This document shows positions 62,059 to 64,000 of a stretch of 64,000 nucleotides of DNA, one piece after another. Each line of letters starts with the position of its first letter. The stretch's first letter is position 1. The stretch comes from Sphingomonas sp. ATCC 31555 (GTDB taxonomy: Bacteria > Pseudomonadota > Alphaproteobacteria > Sphingomonadales > Sphingomonadaceae), in assembly GCF_000282895.1 (NCBI RefSeq), contig NZ_ALBQ01000018.1:62001-126000 (forward strand). The letters are read 5' to 3'. The notes under the pieces are model-generated. The model did no database searches and was not told the DNA's origin. It saw only the letters and a list, made by a program, of their open reading frames with translations. Both the position numbers and the translations under genes were made by a program.

Positions 62059-63267
62059 TTACCAGTTCCACATCGTCCCGTCTTCCAGACGAGCGACCGG
62101 CAGATAGGCCGGCTTGTAGGGATATTTCGCCGCCAGTTCCTCGTCGATATCCACACCGTGGCCCGGCGCCTCGCCGCAGAACAGATAGCCCTTGTCGAAG
62201 TGATAATCGTGCGGGAACACTTCATCGGTTTCTTCGGAGTGGCGCATATATTCTTGAATGCCGAAGTTCGGCACCCAGGTATCGAAGTGAAGCGCGCAGC
62301 CCATCGTCACCGGCGACAAATCGGTGGCACCGTGGCAACCGGTGCGCACCTGATACAGGCTGGCCAGATCGGCGAGGCGACGCAGATGCGTCAGACCGCC
62401 GGCGCCCACCACGGTGGCGCGCAGATAGTCGATCAGCTGGTTCTGGATCAGGTCCTTGGCATCCCAGATCGTGTTGAAGATCTCGCCCACGGCCAGCGGG
62501 GTCACGGTGTGCTGGCGAATCAGCTTGAACGCTTCCTGATTTTCGGCTGGCGTCACGTCTTCCAGCCAGAAGAGTTGATAGGGCTCGAGCATCTTGCCCA
62601 GATTCGCGGCTTCCTGCGGCGTATAGCGGTGGTGGCCGTCGTGCAGCAGATGATGGTCGAAGCCATAGGTGACGCGCAGCTTGTCGAACAGCTTGGGTAC
62701 ATAGTTGAGCGCCTTGCGCGTGTCCCAGCCCGTGACGGAAGGGAGCGCAGCATCGGCGGGCTCATAGTAGAGCGTGCCGCGGCCGACGCCATATGCGTCC
62801 TTGATGCCGGGCACGCCGGTCTGGGCGCGGATCGCCTTATAGCCCATGTCGATATACTGGCCGACCGCGTCCACGGTCTGCTCGATATCTGCGCCATTGG
62901 CATGACCATAGACCATCACGCCATCGCGGCTACGGCCGCCTAGCAGCTGGTATACGGGCATGCCCGCCATCTTGCCCTTGATGTCCCACAGCGCCATGTC
63001 GACCGCGGCAATCGCGCGCATGGTCACCGGCCCGCGACGCCAATAGGCACCGCGATACAGATACTGCCAGATATCTTCGATCCGCCGCGGATCCATCCCG
63101 ATCAGGCAGGGTATCACATGATCTTCGAGGTAGGAGACGACCGCCAGCTCTCGGCCATTCAGCGTCCCGTCGCCAATGCCATAGACGCCCTGGTCCGTTT
63201 GGATCTTCAGCGTGACGAAATTGCGGCCCGGGCAGGTCACGATGACCTTGGCCGAAACGATCTTCAT
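62059..63267 (-). CDS. manD: D-mannonate dehydratase (enolase superfamily)
   Basis: A 402-residue mandelate racemase-type protein of the ManD group that dehydrates D-mannonate to 2-keto-3-deoxygluconate in glucuronate breakdown. Signatures: the [11 protein letters not shown] cap, [18 protein letters not shown], the RAQTGVPG catalytic loop, [28 protein letters not shown] and [13 protein letters not shown] with the metal ligand Glu. The ending GTMWNW is typical of ManD. A GH39 gene lies upstream on the same strand, consistent with hemicellulose use. Confidence 0.93.
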   Translation of the reverse strand: MKIVSAKVIVTCPGRNFVTLKIQTDQGVYGIGDGTLNGRELAVVSYLEDHVIPCLIGMDPRRIEDIWQYLYRGAYWRRGPVTMRAIAAVDMALWDIKGKMAGMPVYQLLGGRSRDGVMVYGHANGADIEQTVDAVGQYIDMGYKAIRAQTGVPGIKDAYGVGRGTLYYEPADAALPSVTGWDTRKALNYVPKLFDKLRVTYGFDHHLLHDGHHRYTPQEAANLGKMLEPYQLFWLEDVTPAENQEAFKLIRQHTVTPLAVGEIFNTIWDAKDLIQNQLIDYLRATVVGAGGLTHLRRLADLASLYQVRTGCHGATDLSPVTMGCALHFDTWVPNFGIQEYMRHSEETDEVFPHDYHFDKGYLFCGEAPGHGVDIDEELAAKYPYKPAYLPVARLEDGTMWNW

Positions 63268-63296
63268 GGAACAACCCCTGCTAGCAAATCGATCGC

Positions 63297-63353
63297 AAAG
63301 GCCTGACCAATCGCAAAGCGGATGTCAATAGCGCGCAAATTGGCCAGACCGAC
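63297..63353. promoter_or_regulatory. Two related imperfect palindromes upstream of manD
   Basis: 63297-63311 (AAAGGCCTGACCAAT) and 63339-63353 (ATTGGCCAGACCGAC) both resemble ATTGGTCWGACCAAT with three mismatches each, 42 bp apart centre to centre. This is the shape of a GntR-type uronate operator. No regulator gene is in view. Confidence 0.4.
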
Positions 63354-63385
63354 ATCTACCTTAGCTGGATCTGCCTAAGCATTTA

Positions 63386-64000
63386 TCAACGCGCAGGCTC
63401 GATCGTCACCAGCGCAATGTCGTTGGTGGCCAGCGGCAAGCGATAGGCAAGCGTACCACGTCGATCAACGGTTACCACCCGTTCGACTTCGGGCGTGTCG
63501 CGCGTCAGGCTCTGAAGCTGGCTGACTTGCCCGGCGCTCAACGACTTGGGCATGCCCAGGTCGATATAAGCGGAATAGGCGTCATTGTGGCGATAGCCGG
63601 TGCGATTCACCCGCAACCGATAGCGGCCTGGCGCAAGCCCGGAGACGGTAAGTGCCGCGGGTGCCTCTGCTTTGGCCGGGACGATCCGCGTATAGTAGGG
63701 CCGGTTGCTTACGGGCTGCACCGGCTGATGCCAGTCCCACACTAGCGCCACGACCCGTCCACCATCCTTGGCGGCTAGGCTGTAGGTATCGCCGGTCGCC
63801 AGCGCCTGCCCACGCAGCGCGTTAAGATATTTGTAGGCGAACCAGGCCGGCTTGCGGATGCCTTCACGGTTCATCAGCCCGAAGCCGCCATGGAAAGGCG
63901 TGGGCGGTGGGCCGGGTTCTTCGAACAGATCAGTATAGGTCCAGTAGCTCATCGCCTGCACCGAACCCTGCACTGCCTTGAGCTTAGTAAGGATATAGGG
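63386..64000 (-). CDS. C-terminal part of a GH39-type beta-xylosidase (partial)
   Basis: The last 205 codons of a glycoside hydrolase that continues beyond the window edge. The readable part, VQAMSYWTYTDLFEEPGPPPTPFHGGFGLMNREGIRKPAWFAYKYLN, holds the end of the GH39 TIM barrel, and the rest is the C-terminal beta-sandwich (GRVVALVWDWHQP, RYRLRVNRTGYRHNDAYSAYIDLGMP). GH39 enzymes release xylose from xylo-oligosaccharides. Together with manD this suggests glucuronoxylan breakdown. Confidence 0.85.
   Translation of the reverse strand, partial: PYILTKLKAVQGSVQAMSYWTYTDLFEEPGPPPTPFHGGFGLMNREGIRKPAWFAYKYLNALRGQALATGDTYSLAAKDGGRVVALVWDWHQPVQPVSNRPYYTRIVPAKAEAPAALTVSGLAPGRYRLRVNRTGYRHNDAYSAYIDLGMPKSLSAGQVSQLQSLTRDTPEVERVVTVDRRGTLAYRLPLATNDIALVTIEPAR

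Noticed and set aside
1-64000. CRISPR arrays, rRNA genes, IS transposases, riboswitches
   Set aside because: I looked for regularly spaced repeats, transposase motifs, rRNA segments and known leader structures and found none that I can support.

Overview
The window reads as chromosomal DNA of a GC-rich alphaproteobacterium of the Sphingomonadaceae, most likely Sphingomonas. This is inferred from the protein families present, from gene pairs such as MerC-like/Zur, and from two sites that match the general-stress sigma factor EcfG consensus (GGAAC, 16 nt, CGTT or GGTT). There is no rRNA, CRISPR array or insertion sequence. One tRNA gene, tRNA-Gln(TTG), is present.

The clearest accessory region is a 7.7 kb integrative element at 3232-10929. 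It sits at the 3' end of tRNA-Gln. It is bounded by an 18 bp direct repeat of the tRNA 3' end and carries a second, 36 bp direct repeat just inside each boundary, built from a 13 bp motif. It encodes a tyrosine integrase, a serine recombinase, several small unrecognised proteins (two with paired cysteines that look zinc-binding), one probable secreted protein, and an abortive-infection family protein next to the tRNA. It has no phage structural, packaging or replication genes that I can recognise. A 0.9 kb stretch behind the integrase holds a perfect dyad and two copies of an 80-90 bp module.

The rest is ordinary chromosome. 1-3062: ThuA-like protein, beta-lactamase-type hydrolase and alpha/beta hydrolase. 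11.0-18.2 kb: ilvE, a MarR regulator, a hemerythrin-like stress protein, proC, ybjN, ubiK, tspO, tauE, tlyA and a hydrolase. 18.5-24.7 kb: MerC-like/Zur, dxs, a small ribbon-helix-helix pair, heme A synthase, cutA, and rplM-rpsI. 24.7-28.5 kb: phosphoesterase, lipid kinase, enoyl-CoA hydratase and a ferredoxin reductase behind a long palindrome. 28.6-34.6 kb: an outer-membrane porin and a DctA-type symporter, divergent from a DctB/DctD pair whose DctD has lost the residues needed for sigma-54 activation. 34.7-46.5 kb: glycine-zipper protein, stress-promoter mini-operon, cysS, AmpG-like transporter, Rieske oxygenase, response regulator, rluB-like, rsmD, MFS transporter and phosphate transporter. 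46.6-58.4 kb: uvrD/pcrA helicase, small envelope proteins, two MFS exporters with cysK, OmpA lipoprotein, Na+/H+ antiporter and SleB-type hydrolase. 58.4-64.0 kb: acyl-CoA dehydrogenase with its MerR regulator, a lipoprotein with hisI, a Rho-N-like small protein, D-mannonate dehydratase and the end of a GH39 xylosidase.

Genes are tightly packed. Many pairs overlap by 1-4 bases (ATGA, GTGA, TAATG), which suggests translational coupling, and several convergent pairs overlap in their coding ends. Two small genes under 60 codons with good ribosome binding sites (40277-40408 and 44378-44551) were found by reading the sequence.
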